Positions 1 to 7,362 are shown, counted from the first letter of the stretch. The stretch: 10,080 nucleotides of DNA from an uncultured bacterium (GCA_949288625.1 CASEKZ010000062.1:1-10080), one strand, 5' to 3'. The notes: generated from the sequence alone by a model not told the origin. Translations and numbers: made by a program.

Positions 1-221
1 TTAGCTCTGTTTTTCTTAACTATTATATAATAATCAAAGTGACTATTATAATTAGTAATATGACGATTAATTTTGGAGTAAACTTTATTTCAAATCTAAA
101 CCTCATAAACATCACCCGCTTTCTATTCTTTTAAATAAAAAACGGAAAACAAAGCTAGTATTTTCACTTACTTCCTCATGTTAATTATTCTGCGTATTTT
201 TTTAAATCACTTTAAAATAAT
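1..221. other. Non-coding stretch downstream of the rbfA terminator
   Basis: No convincing gene is visible here on either strand. It is very AT-rich and holds two TATAAT hexamers (26-31 and 47-52), each overlapping a 9-nt direct repeat ACTATTATA (19-27 and 42-50). No good -35 box lies at the right distance from either. A 24-codon frame from ATG at 60 has no ribosome binding site. The stretch may be the edge of a neighbouring intergenic region outside the window. Confidence 0.4.
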
Positions 222-251
222 AAAAAAAGCTAAAACTAATTAGCCTTTTTT
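222..251 (-). terminator. Rho-independent terminator of the rimP-rbfA operon
   Basis: Read on the minus strand, an A-rich arm and GCTAA pair with TTAGC and the following T run, with one bulged G and a 6-nt loop, ending in seven T residues. It lies about 30 nt past the rbfA stop, where the operon should end. The GC core is short, so efficiency may be moderate. The A run on the other arm could let it work weakly on the plus strand too. Confidence 0.7.
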
Positions 252-280
252 AACTTAACATAATAAAAGAGATAAGCAAA

Positions 281-619
281 TTACTCATTTATTTCCTTTA
301 TTATTCTTTCTATTTTGTTACCATAAGATACTGATTCATCATATATAAATCTTAAATCCGGAATCCTTCTTATTTCTAATTTTCTCTTTGCAAGTTCCGT
401 TTTTATAAAACCTTTAGCTGCATTTAAATCATGCATACACTTATCCCTCTTTTTATCTTCTAAAACAGTACAATAAACTTGTGCTAAAGATAAATCAGTA
501 TCAACCTTACAATAAGTAATCGTTACAAATTTTATATCTTGATCATTTACTTCATTTTGTAATATATCACTTATTTCTTTTACAAGTAAGTTTGCTATTC
601 TTTCCGTTTTAACACTCAT
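281..619 (-). CDS. rbfA: Ribosome-binding factor A (RbfA)
   Basis: RbfA is a small KH-type protein that binds the 30S precursor and helps mature the 5' end of 16S rRNA; it is also needed for growth in the cold. The 112-residue product has the family's usual length for Bacillota. It shows the expected order: an N-terminal helix (RIANLLVKEISDILQNEV), the strand with VTITYCKVDTDLSLAQVYC, and the C-terminal segment ELAKRKLEIRRIPDLRF with the typical IR-IP-LRF signature, followed by an acidic tail. The ATG at 619 lies 3 nt past the infB stop and has AGAGGT (625-630) overlapping the end of infB, so the two are translationally linked. It is the last gene of the operon, before the terminator at 222-251. 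Confidence 0.95.
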   Translation of the reverse strand: MSVKTERIANLLVKEISDILQNEVNDQDIKFVTITYCKVDTDLSLAQVYCTVLEDKKRDKCMHDLNAAKGFIKTELAKRKLEIRRIPDLRFIYDESVSYGNKIERIIKEINE

Positions 620-622
620 ATT

Positions 623-2764
623 TTACCTCTTTATCTCAACAAGTTCATAAGCTTCAATTATATCTTGTTCCTTGATATCTTGATAGTTTTCCAAGGTAAT
701 TCCGCATTCAAAACCTGCCTTAACTTCCTTCACTTGATCTTTTTCTCTTTGAATTGAGTTTATAGCGCCATCATAAATTACTATACCATCACGTATTAGC
801 CTTGCTTTAGAAGATGATTTTATAACGCCGCTTAAAACATAACAACCAGCTATGTTTCCTGTTTTAGAAAATTTATATATTTTTCTTATTTCCGCTTGTC
901 CTAAAACTTGTTCTTCATATTCAGGATCAAGCATACCACGCATAGCCGATTCCATTTCTTCAGCAACTTTATATATAATGTTATGTAATCTTATTTCAAC
1001 ACCATTTTCCTTAGCATAATCTAATATTTTTCCACTTGGTCTTACGTTAAATCCTATTATAATAGCATTTGATGCATTTGCTAAAACAACGTCACTTTCA
1101 GTTACTGTTCCAACTCCACTTCTGATTATGTTTAACTTACAACCTTCGACCTCAATTTTAGCAAGGGTATTCCTAACGGCTTCTTCACTTCCTTTAACAT
1201 CAGCCTTTAAAACTATGTTTATTTCCTTTAAACCTTCAGATATCTTTCCAAACAACTCATCCAAACTAATAGCGTTAGTTGGCTTAGTAGATTTTAACTT
1301 AGCAATCTCACTTCTTTGATGAGCCACCTCATGAGCTTTCTTTTCAGATTCAAAGGCCATAAACCTATCACCCGCGGTTGGAACCCCTGATATTCCAGTT
1401 ACTTCAACTGGAGTAGATGGTGTTGCTTCAACTATCTCGTCTCCAAGGTCATTACGAAGTGTTCTTACCTTTCCAAAATATTCACCAACAACGATTGGAT
1501 CGCCTAATCTCAACGTACCATTTTGAATTAATAACGTAATTTGAGGACCTACGTTCTTATCTAATTTTGATTCAATAACGGTACCAAGTGCATAACGATT
1601 TGGATTTGCTTTAAACTCTTGCATTTCTGCAACAAGTAGTACGTTATCCAATAAGTTACCAATTCCCTCATGAGTCTTAGCTGATATGTTAACAAAAAGC
1701 GTATCACCACCCCAAGTATCAGGCGTAAGTCCATATTCACTCATTTGACGCATTACGCGCTCTGAATCAGAACCCGGTTTATCTATTTTGTTTATTGCAA
1801 CAATAATAGGAACGCCAGCTGCCTTTGCGTGGTCTATTGCCTCCTTAGTTTGAGGCATAACTCCATCATCTGCCGCTACAATTATTATTACTATATCTGT
1901 TATACTAGCACCACGTGCCCTCATTTCAGTAAAAGCAGCATGTCCTGGTGTATCAATAAAAGTAATCTTTTTATTATTATAACTAACTTGATACGCACCA
2001 ATGTGCTGTGTAATGCCACCAAATTCTCCGGAAACAACGTTGCTTTTTCTAATGGCATCAAGTAAAGAAGTTTTACCATGATCAACATGCCCCATAATCG
2101 TAACAACCGGAGGTCTTTCTTTCAAATCTTTTGGATCATCGTTTATTTCAAACATCTCGAAATTTGAAATATCTACTTGTTCTTGCCTCTTTAAGTTTTT
2201 ACCAAATTCAAGCGCTAAAACCGATGCATCATCAAAACTTAATTTAGCATTCATATTTGCCATAATACCTAAACCCATAAGTTTTTTTAATACATCTGCT
2301 ACGGATACTCCAAGACCATCAGCGAAATCCTTTATACTCATCCCATCTTTATATAAAACTACGTTTTCATCACCATTATCCTCGTTAGAAACTAGTTTTT
2401 CTTTATTTTTATACATTGCCTTTTTGGCTTCCTTAATGTTTTTTTGTTTATTCTTATTCTTTTTTTTCAAAGGAAGAGGTTCACTACTAAAAATAGTATC
2501 TTTCTTATCAATTAAAGTATCAACCACTTCGTCATAATAATCATCTTCTTCAATCTTCTTAATTATTTCTTCATCTTGCTCTAATTCATTAGTGGTAGTA
2601 TCCTTTGATTCTTCATTTTGAAATGCATTATCAAGCTCAACAATTGCATCATCGTCAAGCATATCATCCCCACTAGATACTTTGATATTTAATTTTTCAC
2701 ACATCTTTAAAATCTCATTTACATCTTTATTCATATCATTTGCATATTCCAAAACACTCATCAT
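623..2764 (-). CDS. infB: Translation initiation factor IF-2
   Basis: IF-2 is the GTPase that brings initiator fMet-tRNA to the 30S subunit and promotes subunit joining. With the start chosen here it has 713 residues, close to the Bacillus form. It has a first IF2_N module (about 2-45), an acidic then lysine-rich linker (about 60-125) and a second IF2_N module (about 136-188). The G domain has all five motifs: GHVDHGKT (225-232), GGITQHIG (249-256), DTPGH (271-275), NKID (325-328) and SAK (361-363). The beta-barrel domain II, the domain III region and the C-terminal fMet-tRNA-binding domain follow. A GTG at 2773 is in frame but sits inside the SD; the ATG at 2764 lies 4 nt after AAAGGATGTGAT and is preferred. 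It starts 31 nt past the rnpM stop. The ylxQ gene often found just upstream is missing. Confidence 0.97.
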   Translation of the reverse strand: MMSVLEYANDMNKDVNEILKMCEKLNIKVSSGDDMLDDDAIVELDNAFQNEESKDTTTNELEQDEEIIKKIEEDDYYDEVVDTLIDKKDTIFSSEPLPLKKKNKNKQKNIKEAKKAMYKNKEKLVSNEDNGDENVVLYKDGMSIKDFADGLGVSVADVLKKLMGLGIMANMNAKLSFDDASVLALEFGKNLKRQEQVDISNFEMFEINDDPKDLKERPPVVTIMGHVDHGKTSLLDAIRKSNVVSGEFGGITQHIGAYQVSYNNKKITFIDTPGHAAFTEMRARGASITDIVIIIVAADDGVMPQTKEAIDHAKAAGVPIIVAINKIDKPGSDSERVMRQMSEYGLTPDTWGGDTLFVNISAKTHEGIGNLLDNVLLVAEMQEFKANPNRYALGTVIESKLDKNVGPQITLLIQNGTLRLGDPIVVGEYFGKVRTLRNDLGDEIVEATPSTPVEVTGISGVPTAGDRFMAFESEKKAHEVAHQRSEIAKLKSTKPTNAISLDELFGKISEGLKEINIVLKADVKGSEEAVRNTLAKIEVEGCKLNIIRSGVGTVTESDVVLANASNAIIIGFNVRPSGKILDYAKENGVEIRLHNIIYKVAEEMESAMRGMLDPEYEEQVLGQAEIRKIYKFSKTGNIAGCYVLSGVIKSSSKARLIRDGIVIYDGAINSIQREKDQVKEVKAGFECGITLENYQDIKEQDIIEAYELVEIKR

Positions 2765-2768
2765 GATA

Positions 2769-2780
2769 ATCACATCCTTT
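2769..2780 (-). promoter_or_regulatory. Ribosome binding site that fixes the infB start
   Basis: AAAGGATGTGAT matches the 16S-complementary AGGAGGTGAT with one central mismatch over its last ten bases. It is followed by TATC and then ATG at 2764. The upstream in-frame GTG (2773) lies within this site; it could be served only by the weaker AGGG further upstream. Confidence 0.65.
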
Positions 2781-2795
2781 CCCTTTACAACTTAA

Positions 2796-3053
2796 TTAAC
2801 AATACTTCTTTAATTCTTCATACACTTCGTTACTAACCTCTGTTTGTAAGTATTTATCCAAGATTTTCTTTTCTTTTGCTTTATTTATAATGCTAATATC
2901 TTTTTTTAAATACGCTCCATGACCATTTACCTTGCCGGTAACATCAACCAATACGTTTCCAAAGCTATCCCTTACTACTCTTATAAGTTCTTTTTTTGGA
3001 TATTTTTCTTTGGTAACAACGCACAATCTTAATGGTACTTTTTTTTGTTTCAA
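2796..3053 (-). CDS. rnpM: RNase P modulator RnpM (YlxR, DUF448)
   Basis: This is a small RNA-binding protein of the YlxR family; the Bacillus member binds RNase P RNA and modulates its activity. The 85-residue product shows the family signature VPLRLCVVTKE, then KKELIRVVR and TGKVNGHGAYL. The usual motif is GRGAYL, so the Arg is His here. I chose a TTG start at 3053: it lies 4 nt after AAGGTGAT (3058-3065), and the protein then begins MKQKKVPLR, as the family normally does. A GTG at 3062 would add three residues (MIS) but lies inside the ribosome binding site. The gene begins 15 nt past the nusA stop, in the usual rimP-nusA-rnpM order. It ends in Cys after an acidic and lysine-rich helix. 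Confidence 0.92.
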   Translation of the reverse strand: MKQKKVPLRLCVVTKEKYPKKELIRVVRDSFGNVLVDVTGKVNGHGAYLKKDISIINKAKEKKILDKYLQTEVSNEVYEELKKYC

Positions 3054-3057
3054 ACTT

Positions 3058-3065
3058 ATCACCTT
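3058..3065 (-). promoter_or_regulatory. Ribosome binding site that fixes a TTG start for rnpM
   Basis: AAGGTGAT, then AAGT, then TTG at 3053. The geometry (GTGAT plus 4 nt) is the same as in front of rimP and infB, which supports the TTG codon over the in-frame GTG at 3062. Confidence 0.6.
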
Positions 3066-3068
3066 ACC

Positions 3069-4163
3069 TTATGATTTTGCATTAGTTAAATCTATTTTTT
3101 CTTCTTTTACTTGCTCACTTGTTTTAACATCTATTCTGTAATGTGTCAAGCGTGCCGCAAGACGCACGTTTTGACCTTTTTTACCAATAGCTAAAGATAA
3201 GTTGTCACCTTCCGCTACCGCCAAAGCTTCGTTTTTCTTTTCATCAAGTATGTATACTTTAACATCTTTTGCAGGAGATAAAGCGTTTTTAATAAATACC
3301 ATTGGGTCTTTATCATATAAAACAACGTCTATTTTTTCACCACCCAATTCATTGGTTATACGGTTTATTCTAACTCCTTTTTCACCGATACAAGCACCAA
3401 CTGCATCAACGTTTGGATCCTCAGAATAAACAGCAATTTTACTTCTTACCCCGGCATCTCTTGCAACACTATACAAAATAACCGTACCATCATTTAACTC
3501 TGGTATTTCCTTTTCAAGTAATCTTTTAACAAAACCATAATGCTTTCTAGAAAGTAATATCAAAGGACTTTTACCAGAATCATCTATCTTAGTAACGTAA
3601 ACTTTAATGGATGAGCCCATTGTTAGCGTTTCACCACTTATTAATTCAGTTTTCGGTAAAATACCATGCATTCTTCCTAAATCAACATAATAATTCTGAG
3701 TGTCTTCCCTTGATAAAGTACCAACTAATAGTTCGCCTTCTTTATCTTCAAATTCCGTCATTATACTTTGTCTTTCAGCCTCTCTTACTTTTTGTACAAG
3801 AATTTGTTTTGCGGTCATTGTTGCAACTCTTCCAAAATCATTTAATGGTACTTGTTCTTCAATGGTTTCTCCAGGTTTTATATCCGGAACAATCTTCCTT
3901 GCCTCATCAAGTAATATTTCTACGGTCTCCTCGCCATCTTGATCATCCTCACCATCAGTATATTCCTCAACTACCTTTTGATATGAATAACCTTTTATCT
4001 CACCGGTTTCTTTGTTTATTTCTATTCTAATGTTTGGTAATCCCGTTTCCTTGGCATAAGCCTTTTGCAAAGCAAGTGTCATCGCATCAAAAATAACATC
4101 TTCACTAATTGATTTTTCTTTACATATAGATTTTAATGCGTTTATAAATTCTTTACTATTCAT
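3069..4163 (-). CDS. nusA: Transcription termination/antitermination factor NusA
   Basis: NusA binds RNA polymerase and nascent RNA and tunes pausing, intrinsic termination and antitermination. The 364-residue protein matches the short Gram-positive form, which lacks the C-terminal acidic repeats of E. coli NusA. Domains in order are the polymerase-binding N-terminal domain (about 1-125, MNSKEFINALKSICKEKSIS at the start), an S1 domain (about 140-205, with VGTLSRED and LGRMHGILPKTE), KH1 (about 228-285, GxxG as IGEKG near 259-263) and KH2 (about 300-350, GxxG as IGKKG near 326-330). The conserved RDAGVRSKIAV stretch (235-245) precedes KH1. A short acidic stretch (DGEDDQDGEE, about 70-79) lies in the N-terminal domain. 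The ATG at 4163 lies 2 nt past the rimP stop, with GGAGAT (4172-4177) inside the end of rimP, indicating coupled translation. Confidence 0.97.
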   Translation of the reverse strand: MNSKEFINALKSICKEKSISEDVIFDAMTLALQKAYAKETGLPNIRIEINKETGEIKGYSYQKVVEEYTDGEDDQDGEETVEILLDEARKIVPDIKPGETIEEQVPLNDFGRVATMTAKQILVQKVREAERQSIMTEFEDKEGELLVGTLSREDTQNYYVDLGRMHGILPKTELISGETLTMGSSIKVYVTKIDDSGKSPLILLSRKHYGFVKRLLEKEIPELNDGTVILYSVARDAGVRSKIAVYSEDPNVDAVGACIGEKGVRINRITNELGGEKIDVVLYDKDPMVFIKNALSPAKDVKVYILDEKKNEALAVAEGDNLSLAIGKKGQNVRLAARLTHYRIDVKTSEQVKEEKIDLTNAKS

Positions 4164-4165
4164 TT

Positions 4166-4420
4166 TTATTTATCTCCTTTTTCCATAGAACATACGTCAA
4201 GTACGTATGAATCATCAAATTCTTCTTCAATTTTATCAATTAAGGGGTTGATAATTTCAGTTGCACTAACACAAGTATCAACGTCTACAAATGGTTCCTT
4301 ATCAATTATTACACGTAAAAAATACATGCTCCCCTCCTTTTCATAACAAACGTCAACTAATTTAACATTAATCTTTTTTAATGGTTCTTCAATTAACGCC
4401 CTAACTTTATTAGTAATCAC
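4166..4420 (-). CDS. rimP: Ribosome maturation factor RimP, N-terminal domain only
   Basis: RimP binds the 30S subunit and helps assemble its head region. Full-length RimP has about 150 residues: an N-terminal alpha/beta domain and a C-terminal Sm-like barrel. This product has only 84. It shows clear N-domain features (VRALIEEPLKKINVKLVDV, then FLRVIIDKE, then VDVDTCVSATEIINPLID and a final YVLDVCSMEKGDK). It ends where the family normally has SSPGLDRPL and the barrel. The stop is 2 nt before the nusA ATG, so there is no room for a frameshifted remainder. The GTG at 4420 is preferred, lying 4 nt after AAGGAGTGAT (4425-4434); the in-frame ATG at 4426 and GTG at 4429 lie inside that site. As first gene of the operon, its identity is supported by nusA directly downstream. 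Confidence 0.85.
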   Translation of the reverse strand: MITNKVRALIEEPLKKINVKLVDVCYEKEGSMYFLRVIIDKEPFVDVDTCVSATEIINPLIDKIEEEFDDSYVLDVCSMEKGDK

Positions 4421-4424
4421 AATC

Positions 4425-4434
4425 ATCACTCCTT
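4425..4434 (-). promoter_or_regulatory. Ribosome binding site that fixes a GTG start for rimP
   Basis: AAGGAGTGAT, then GATT, then GTG at 4420. The GGAG core lies 8 nt before the GTG, the best spacing available. The ATG at 4426 would lie only 2 nt past the core. Confidence 0.6.
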
Positions 4435-4440
4435 AATTAT

Positions 4441-4468
4441 AAAGAGCAGGACCTTTGTCCTACTCTTT
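4441..4468 (-). promoter_or_regulatory. 5' leader hairpin of the rimP-rbfA operon
   Basis: Read as RNA from the minus strand, AAAGAGUAGGAC pairs with GUCCUGCUCUUU across an AAAG loop: 12 pairs including one U-G wobble. It begins within a few bases of the predicted transcript start and ends 6 nt before the rimP SD. No T run follows, so it is probably not a terminator. No plus-strand gene runs into it either. A 5' stabilising hairpin or an element controlling rimP translation would fit; the function is inferred. Confidence 0.55.
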
Positions 4469-4480
4469 GTTGCTACAAAT

Positions 4481-4508
4481 ATTATAACACAATTATTTAT
4501 GAATGCAA
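4481..4508 (-). promoter_or_regulatory. SigA-type promoter of the rimP-nusA-rnpM-infB-rbfA operon
   Basis: On the minus strand, TTGCAT (4503-4508) is followed by a 16-bp spacer and a perfect TATAAT (4481-4486). A TG one base upstream of the -10 makes it an extended -10 promoter. The expected transcript start is near 4474, just before the leader hairpin. Confidence 0.65.
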
Positions 4509-4570
4509 TCTTTTTTTATTTTTAAAATTTATAAAAACAATTATTTTTTTATAATAAAAAACAATCATTA

Positions 4571-4579
4571 TGTTATAAT
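4571..4579 (+). promoter_or_regulatory. Extended -10 promoter of the CPBP protease operon
   Basis: TGTTATAAT is a perfect extended -10 element; no recognisable -35 lies upstream in the A/T tract. The expected transcript start is about 4585-4587, which would put the SD AGAGGTGG (4587-4594) at the very 5' end of the mRNA. It is divergent from the rimP promoter, with about 90 bp between the two -10 boxes. Confidence 0.55.
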
Positions 4580-4599
4580 TCATAATAGAGGTGGAAAAG

Positions 4600-5325
4600 A
4601 TGACAGATGATATAGTAAAAAACTTATATGATAAATATTTTAAAAAATGGCTTAATAAAAATTATAAGTTTATTATAACGATTTTATTATACATCCTATA
4701 TCAAAGTAATTTTCTTATTTCTTTTGTAGAATCATTAGGACTAAGTATTGTAAATATGACAATCACACTAAGGGTTTTGTGTTTTTTCATAAATGATATA
4801 ATTTATATAATAACATTATTTTTCTTGTTCAAAAAAGAAATAATAAACGGATTAAAAGACTTAAAACAAAACTTTACCGAAAGAGCTATATTATCACTTA
4901 ATTGCTGGATTGTTGGATGTGTTTTAATGACAACATCATCGGTTATTATAAGTTTTATTTTAAAACAAGAAGTTTCTAACAACGAAGCTTTAGTAAGACA
5001 AAGTATTCAATTAGCCCCAATTTATATGTTATTTACGTGCTCCGTACTAGCACCATTATTTGAAGAATTAGTGTTTAGAAAATCACTTTACGGATTAATC
5101 AGACATAAATGGCTTTTTATTATGATAAGCGGATTAGGTTTTGGCCTTTTACACGTTTTAGGAAGTTATAACAACCCCCAAGACTTTCTTTACATAGTAC
5201 CATATGGGTCAATGGGATGCGCCTTTGCATACTTACTTACCAAAACAAATAACATCACCTTACCAATTATCATTCATATGCTTCATAACACAATCCTTGT
5301 TGTGGTACAAATAATTGGAGGATAG
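4600..5325 (+). CDS. CPBP-family intramembrane metalloprotease
   Basis: Members of this family (CAAX protease and bacteriocin-processing enzymes, Abi/CPBP) are multi-pass membrane metalloproteases. The 241-residue product has about six hydrophobic spans and the three family motifs in order. These are FEELVFR (EExxxR; Glu155, Glu156, Arg160), FGLLH (181-185; His185) and HMLHN (His226, Asn230). All expected metal and catalytic residues are present, so it should be active. The natural substrate cannot be told: Bacillota members include prenyl-protein type proteases, bacteriocin self-immunity proteins and regulators of membrane proteins. The ATG at 4600 follows AGAGGTGG (4587-4594) with a 5-nt gap; an in-frame GTG at 4591 lies inside that site. 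The metallophosphoesterase gene begins 1 nt after its TAG stop, so the two form an operon. No bacteriocin precursor gene is visible nearby. Confidence 0.9.
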   Translation: MTDDIVKNLYDKYFKKWLNKNYKFIITILLYILYQSNFLISFVESLGLSIVNMTITLRVLCFFINDIIYIITLFFLFKKEIINGLKDLKQNFTERAILSLNCWIVGCVLMTTSSVIISFILKQEVSNNEALVRQSIQLAPIYMLFTCSVLAPLFEELVFRKSLYGLIRHKWLFIMISGLGFGLLHVLGSYNNPQDFLYIVPYGSMGCAFAYLLTKTNNITLPIIIHMLHNTILVVVQIIGG

Positions 5326-5326
5326 C

Positions 5327-6151
5327 ATGGCAAAAGAAGAAATAAAAAAAAGAAAACGAAAGTTAAAATGGCAAGTAAAATTGTTAATACTTATCATACT
5401 AATTATCATATACGCCTTTTTTATTGGCACAAAAGGAATTTTTATAAGAGAATATAAAATAGAAACAAACAAAATAAGTAGTGGCATGCACGGACTTAAA
5501 ATCGTTCAATTCTCAGACCTCCACTACGGAACACAAGTAAATGATAAAATGGTCAAAAAACTAGTGTCTAAGATAAACGAAACCAAACCAGACATTGTTA
5601 TTTTTACGGGCGACTTAATAGATGAAAGACATAAAATAACCGCTGAAGAAAAAGAAAAACTTACAAATGAACTTTCAAAGATTAACGCCTCACTTGGTAA
5701 GTATTACGTAACTGGTGAAGAAGATTTTGAAGAAGCAACATCAATTCTTAACCTAACTGGATTTACGAACTTAGAACTTAAAGAACAATTAATATATTCA
5801 AATGACCAAACACCAATATTACTAATTGGAAAAGATAGCGTAAAAGAATATTTTGAAATAAACAATGATTCATCAATATTTAAGATGTTAATCTTACACG
5901 ATCCAAATGATATAGACAAATTCAAAAACTATGATTTAGACGTTGCCATTGCAGGTCACACCCACAATGGACAAATAAACATTCCTAAAATAAAAAACTT
6001 ATTTATAAACGGATCATATATATCTAATTACCAAAAAGTTAATAACATTAAATTATTTATAAATCCAGGAATTGGAACAAGTAAGATAAACGCAAGGCTG
6101 TTTAATCATCCAACAATTTATTTGTACAGACTAAATAAAACGTCCGACTAA
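5327..6151 (+). CDS. Membrane-anchored metallophosphoesterase, YkuE/YaeI-like
   Basis: The calcineurin-like phosphoesterase fold uses two metal ions to cleave phosphoesters; the YkuE/YaeI group is anchored outside the membrane. The 274-residue protein has a basic start (MAKEEIKKRKRKLKW), one transmembrane segment (about 17-34) and then the enzyme domain. Motifs are SDLHYG (Asp64, His66), TGDLID (Asp96), ILHDP (His191) and GHTHNGQ (His211, His213). The usual GNH(D/E) motif reads GEED (130-133), so the bridging Asn and the catalytic His are both Glu. The enzyme may have altered activity or none. It is somewhat compact between motifs III and IV. The ATG at 5327 follows GGAGG (5317-5321), which overlaps the end of the protease gene; an in-frame TTG at 5315 is less likely. 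The TAA stop lies in the loop of a terminator hairpin. Confidence 0.87.
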   Translation: MAKEEIKKRKRKLKWQVKLLILIILIIIYAFFIGTKGIFIREYKIETNKISSGMHGLKIVQFSDLHYGTQVNDKMVKKLVSKINETKPDIVIFTGDLIDERHKITAEEKEKLTNELSKINASLGKYYVTGEEDFEEATSILNLTGFTNLELKEQLIYSNDQTPILLIGKDSVKEYFEINNDSSIFKMLILHDPNDIDKFKNYDLDVAIAGHTHNGQINIPKIKNLFINGSYISNYQKVNNIKLFINPGIGTSKINARLFNHPTIYLYRLNKTSD

Positions 6152-6162
6152 TCGGACGTTTT
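6137..6162. terminator. Bidirectional terminator shared by two convergent genes
   Basis: AAAACGTCCGA pairs with TCGGACGTTTT in a perfect 11-bp stem with a CTAA loop. On the plus strand the loop carries the TAA stop of the phosphoesterase (6149-6151). On the minus strand it carries the TAG stop of the histidine kinase (6148-6150). The symmetric A and T ends let it act in both directions. Confidence 0.9.
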
Positions 6163-7362
6163 ACTAATAATTGGCAACGTTACTCTAACCGTTGTTCCTT
6201 TTTTTAATTTAGAAAAATAAGTAATTGCACCACCATGCCTTTCAACTATTTCCTTAGATAAACAAACCCCTAACCCGGTGCCATTTTTCTTCGTTGTATA
6301 AAAAGCCGTACCAATGTTTTTTATCGTTTCTTTATCCATACCTTGACCATTATCTCTTGCGTTTATAACATAATTATTATTTGAAATCATTCCTTCTAAA
6401 ATTACCATACCACTATCTTCTATCGCTTCTTTTGCGTTCTTAATTAAGTTTATAAACACCTGCTTTAACCGGTTATAATCGCCATTTATTAAAACCTCGC
6501 TATTTGGTATGTTAAAGTTAAATTTTATGCTACCTGTAAATGCTAGTGAAACCTCATCTTTTACATCCTCCATTAACATCGTAATATCCATTAAGTTTTT
6601 TTCAACGTTTATTTTAGAAACATCGGAAAAATCTTTTAACAAAGTAAGTGTTCTATCAATTTCCTGGTTAATTATGTTTATATATTTATTTGCCTTCTTT
6701 GTATTTTTTATATCAAACATGTCAAGATACCCCTTGCAAACCGCAAGTGGGTTTTTTATTTCATGAGTTATTTTAAATAAAGATTCATATAATTTTTTCT
6801 CTCTTGTTATATCCTTTAATGAATAATACATATTAACGGTTTTTTCTACCTTTTTATAAAATAGCACTATTAAATAATAAATTAAATAAATCGCCACAAA
6901 CAAAACCATAACACCTATAACCATCTTTATATCAAGCGTAACTTTAGGTTGCATAAAGAAAATAACGATTCCAAAAAATACCTTAACGATGACAAAAATA
7001 TTAATTGGGTTATATTTTGTAAAGCGCGATAATAAAAATACCAAAAGATATTGTAATAATATAAACAAAAAAGACACATCGTATAAATTTGATAAAAACA
7101 TCGATATACAAAATGATAACACAACAATTGGAATGACTCTTTTTTTATAAAGTGCAACCAAAAGAGGAACGTTAATTATGAATGCGAACGTACCATTAAT
7201 ATCCCCAAACCTACTACATATATAATAACTAGAAAAAATTGCCAAATCTAAAAACAAACACCTTTCTTCCTCAAAAGTTGCCTTACTATAAACCAAATAT
7301 AAAAAATAACACATTAAAGGAGATAATAAATAAATAAAATCTAAAAACACAGAAACAAACAT
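6148..7362 (-). CDS. Membrane sensor histidine kinase, KinB-like, no adjacent response regulator
   Basis: This is a multi-pass sensor kinase that should autophosphorylate on His and pass phosphate to a response regulator encoded elsewhere. In its 404 residues, an N-terminal half with about five or six transmembrane spans (1-168) has almost no extracytoplasmic domain. It leads to the H box KITHEIKNPLAVCKGYLDM (about 197-215, phospho-acceptor His200). The ATPase domain has an N box QVFINLIKNAKEAI (301-314), a G1 box DNGQGM (337-342), FYTTK (354-358) and a G2 box GTGLG (361-365). The H box and topology resemble Bacillus KinB, which feeds the Spo0F/Spo0A phosphorelay. The lack of a neighbouring regulator and the Spo0A box upstream agree with a role in starting sporulation, but that is inference. 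The ATG at 7362 follows AGGAAGG (7368-7374). Confidence 0.88.
   Translation of the reverse strand: MFVSVFLDFIYLLSPLMCYFLYLVYSKATFEEERCLFLDLAIFSSYYICSRFGDINGTFAFIINVPLLVALYKKRVIPIVVLSFCISMFLSNLYDVSFLFILLQYLLVFLLSRFTKYNPINIFVIVKVFFGIVIFFMQPKVTLDIKMVIGVMVLFVAIYLIYYLIVLFYKKVEKTVNMYYSLKDITREKKLYESLFKITHEIKNPLAVCKGYLDMFDIKNTKKANKYINIINQEIDRTLTLLKDFSDVSKINVEKNLMDITMLMEDVKDEVSLAFTGSIKFNFNIPNSEVLINGDYNRLKQVFINLIKNAKEAIEDSGMVILEGMISNNNYVINARDNGQGMDKETIKNIGTAFYTTKKNGTGLGVCLSKEIVERHGGAITYFSKLKKGTTVRVTLPIISKTSD

Noticed and set aside
60..134. A 24-codon plus-strand frame starting with ATG at 60
   Set aside because: It has no ribosome binding site, no recognisable similarity and low-complexity composition. 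It could be a decayed gene fragment, but nothing supports that.
120..180. A 14-codon minus-strand frame (GTG start after GAGGAAG) reading as a short hydrophobic peptide
   Set aside because: It is too short to support, and such frames are expected by chance in AT-rich DNA.
1128..4030. Plus-strand open frames opposite infB, rnpM and nusA
   Set aside because: They mirror conserved genes on the other strand, have no ribosome binding sites and give implausible proteins.
4600..5325. CPBP protease as part of a bacteriocin or phage-defence cluster
   Set aside because: No precursor peptide, transporter, toxin or other defence gene is nearby. Its partner is a metallophosphoesterase, so a housekeeping envelope role is at least as likely.
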